DNA of 64,000 nt from Glandiceps talaboti (lineage: Eukaryota; Hemichordata; Enteropneusta; Spengelidae): contig NC_135559.1 of the NCBI RefSeq assembly GCF_964340395.1, positions 20,830,611 through 20,894,610 on the forward strand, read 5' to 3'. Each line of letters starts with the position of its first letter. Within the stretch, counting starts at the first letter, position 1. The position numbers and the translations under genes were made by a program. This document shows positions 43,980-64,000 of the stretch, piece by piece. The notes under the pieces were generated by a model. That model was not told the origin of the DNA and did no database searches. It saw nothing but the letters and a program-made list of their open reading frames with translations.

Positions 43980-44312
43980 AGATCAAAGGTCAGTGTTTTC
44001 AAAGAAAGCTTGTATCTGATAACAATGGGGTAGACACTTGAAAATAGTCTCTGTGTATTACAGTTTTTGAGTTATGCCATAAATAATGATTTTTAACTAC
44101 AGATATGGCCGCCATCAGGACAAATTTGAATATGTTGCGAAACAAAGTGACATGCATATGTCTCTTATGACATGTCAACTTTGTGCTAGATTTAAAAGAA
44201 ATGGGATATTGCATCTCTGAATTGAATTATTACAGACTGACGGACGGACGGACGGACGGAAGAACAGAGAGAGCGCATTGTAATAGTCCTTTTTTGAGGA
44301 CTAAAAAGATTA
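43980..44312. repeat. dispersed element with (GACG)n and terminal hairpin, second copy
   Basis: GATATGGCCGCCAT, ACATGCATATGTCTCTTATG, (GACG)n at 44240-44262 and the hairpin AGTCCTTTTTTGAGGACT (44286-44303) parallel the element at 5395-5885. Confidence 0.6.
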
Positions 44313-44800
44313 CAATCCTCATCCATATAGCCACTTTAAATGAAGCCAACTACAACACCTCAATACAGCAAAGAATCGGAGATGTGCAAAATTGGTTTAG
44401 TTTTGGCTTCTTGGAAATATAAATCGTAATATTTTAGCCATTTGTAGACTTGAAGGGTGTAACTAATTGAATTTGATGCCTGAGAACTTGTTGAATATGA
44501 AAGAAGGCGTGTGTGCTTGAGCGCACATGCACTCACTCACGCATACGTATGCCCCCCCCCCCCACCTCCCACACGCACACACACATTGACTCCCCATTCA
44601 ATAATCTATTCAATGACATCCTTGGAAACTTTGCAATTCAAAAAAATATCAATCCATGTCTTCATATACACCGATGTCTCCGTCATTGATAACACTTTTC
44701 GAAATGGTTTTCATTTCTTTGAAAGAGGCGACACTTGCAGTCTTCTTGGTTCGTTTCTTGCAACTGTGTGGATAGAACAGTTTTAAATAGTACATGGTTA

Positions 44801-45095
44801 ACATGTGAGTGTCTAGTTCAGGTTTTCCATTGTTTTTCATATGGTCTCTGTGCTGTTTATTTCTTCCTATCAGATGTACATCCATTACAGATTGGAAGAA
44901 CAGTTTTATGTTGTCTTTTTACGTTCATGTCAATTTCAACATCCACTATTTCTCGTGATGACGAGACTTCACGATTTTGGCGATTGTATTATTTTTTTTG
45001 AATAGTTACGTAAAAATATGTTTAGAGTCGGCAGTGAAAAGCTAGGTGGGGTCGGGTAACCGGAACCAAACAATTATTTATTTAGGCCTTATCCT
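44801..45095. repeat. dispersed repeat, copy 2 of the 8688 family
   Basis: Same blocks in the same order as 8688-8925, with additional insertions (TTCCTATCAGATGTACATCC). Confidence 0.75.
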
Positions 45096-45212
45096 GATAT
45101 TATATTATTGCTTGTTTTTTCCATGTTTACATTTTTTTCAGAGCAAATGGCATTGGTATTTATATGTTGCTGTACGCGCGGAAATTATTACTAGGCATAT
45201 ACTTTTATTGGA

Positions 45213-45587
45213 TTATTCTTTACTGACTAGACCCAGCATTTGTGTCATTTTTTTCGTAATACAATCCATCATATGGCTGTTTCTTTTCAGAGCTTTTTTC
45301 TTGTGCTCAATATTCGCCAGCCATTGATAATTTCGATGAAGCAGTGAATGCATTTTAGAAGGTCTAGGTACCACTACTGGCTTCGACCTTGCCCTTGACT
45401 TTGACACTGGTGTACTTAACCATAAAATTTCTGCAGACGAATTAAACCGTTCTAATCATCATACGAAAGCTGACAAGGCCCCAGTGTTTGACGGGATTTC
45501 GCCAGAAATTTCCATACTCATCCCCTTATATTTCAAGGCTAATTTCTCGTTCCTTACAAAAGCATTCTTAGTCACTACAGGTACAGT
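45213..45587 (-). pseudogene. unrecognised coding-like segment, frame broken by a TGA TGA pair
   Basis: A single minus-strand frame reads NEKLALKYKGMSMEISGEIP, then TGATGA (45461-45456), then PVSKSRARSKPVVVPRPSKM and HKKKALKRNSHMMD to a stop at 45213. The second part is strongly basic. It begins about 100 bp beyond the VWDE-like stop codon and an acceptor-like CTGTACCTGTAG precedes it, so it could be a relic or alternative 3' exon (cytoplasmic tail). No family recognised. Confidence 0.3.
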
Positions 45588-45689
45588 TCAGTGGGCCAGC
45601 GCTTTAAATTTACGCAACTGGGGTCTAGGAAGAGTATTAATAACTATACAGGAATTACTCTTTTGCAAATCGATATTTAAGTACATAAC

Positions 45690-63333
<17,644 letters not shown>

Positions 63334-63394
63334 CTGCATATAACGGAAATTACGTGAAAACCATGGGATGCTATGCTATTTGAATTACTTACTG

Positions 63395-63460
63395 TAACGG
63401 AAATTCAAGTGATGGAATTCGAACTCGCAAGTTCGAATTCCATCACTTGAATTTCCGTTA
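63395..63460. repeat. perfect 31-bp inverted repeat, 4-nt loop
   Basis: TAACGGAAATTCAAGTGATG plus 11 bases (63395-63425), loop CGCA, exact complement at 63430-63460. TAACGGAAATT occurs once more at 63341-63351, next to the exon A acceptor. Confidence 0.95.
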
Positions 63461-63537
63461 AAATTTAGTCGTCCGAAGATCGCATTCAACAAGCGTGTAA
63501 CTCTGAGTAACGGCTCCGTACCATAACTTGTGTATTT

Positions 63538-63641
<104 letters not shown>

Positions 63642-63682
63642 CATAAAAATGAAAGAAGACGAGTCTGATATTACATAGTGGA

Positions 63683-63726
63683 ATTACACTACGGACCGTT
63701 TCACCCGAAGGATCGTCAGGTGTAAT
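63683..63726 (-). ncRNA. hammerhead-ribozyme-like motif 4 (best formed)
   Basis: Minus strand: ATTACAC-CTGACGA, stem II CC-TTCG-GG with a UUCG tetraloop, GAAA, stem III ACG-GTC-CGT, triplet GTA, then GTGTAAT, giving seven perfect stem I pairs. Core bases all match the hammerhead consensus (position 7 is free). Position 10.1/11.1 is U.U as in motif 1. Confidence 0.6.
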
Positions 63727-64000
63727 AGTGTGGTTTAATAGTATTCGTTAGCTAACATCCTGCTTTATGTACATAACTTATGTGTGTTCACTGACGGCTG
63801 TGTGTACACAAAAAGATTGACAACAAAGGTTACGTATTATTAAGTAAGAACTTGTTAGCGTGCCGGCATTTACTGATTAATTCAGTTCTGCTGTTCAAGT
63901 TCGTTGATTTGTCGGCAGTTATAATAAAATATTTTTCCCAGAGGCATAGTTGACATCGTTTGGTAACGTTAGAGTATGAGGAAGCCTGCTTGAGAACTGA

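Overview
The window is animal (bilaterian) nuclear DNA. Genes are split by GT-AG introns, noncoding DNA dominates, and there are non-LTR retrotransposons, SINE-like and palindromic elements, minisatellites and microsatellites. The two host genes are a DDB2 orthologue and a VWDE-like gene, both on the minus strand. The species cannot be fixed from sequence alone. A marine invertebrate is likely, and a cephalochordate is a reasonable guess because minisatellites built from exon/intron boundaries have, to my recollection, been described in amphioxus ('mirage' minisatellites).

Layout. 1-1990: 40-bp minisatellite reaching to 26 bp beyond the DDB2 stop. 2017-25585: complete DDB2 coding region on the minus strand, ten exons per transcript (487 codons), with one exon present as two alternatives. 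Its introns hold five minisatellite arrays, several palindromic elements and a roughly 4.5-kb CR1/L2-like LINE inserted antisense (about 17106-21600). 25651-36260: intergenic, with a foldback element at the DDB2 5' end, an orphan reverse-transcriptase fragment next to a hammerhead-like motif, a GTTTCGCCCCA repeat cluster and a 5'-truncated second LINE on the minus strand. 36260-45690: intergenic, with large microsatellites and a 2.75-kb 30/21-bp minisatellite. 45690-63333: 3' part of a VWDE-like gene on the minus strand (ten exons, 752 codons seen; 5' end outside the window), ending in a transmembrane helix. Its introns hold a nest of LINE, Ty3/gypsy, SINE-like and hammerhead-bearing repeats (54.6-56.5 kb) and other dispersed repeats.

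The most interesting points are these. (1) The 2.3-kb minisatellite in the DDB2 intron is a tandem multiplication of the exon edge plus its own 5' splice site: 28 units of 43 bp each with a consensus donor, then 31 units of 36 bp with a weakened donor. (2) DDB2 carries a tandemly duplicated 146-nt exon whose copies have equal length and phases; including both makes a stop codon, the signature of mutually exclusive splicing. (3) Four hammerhead-ribozyme-like motifs have conserved core bases and compensating stem I/III pairing; two of them lie in an inverted repeat pair. (4) The VWDE-like protein ends as a type I membrane protein.

Exon boundaries come from reading splice signals, reading phase and family similarity by eye. 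No search or alignment program was run.
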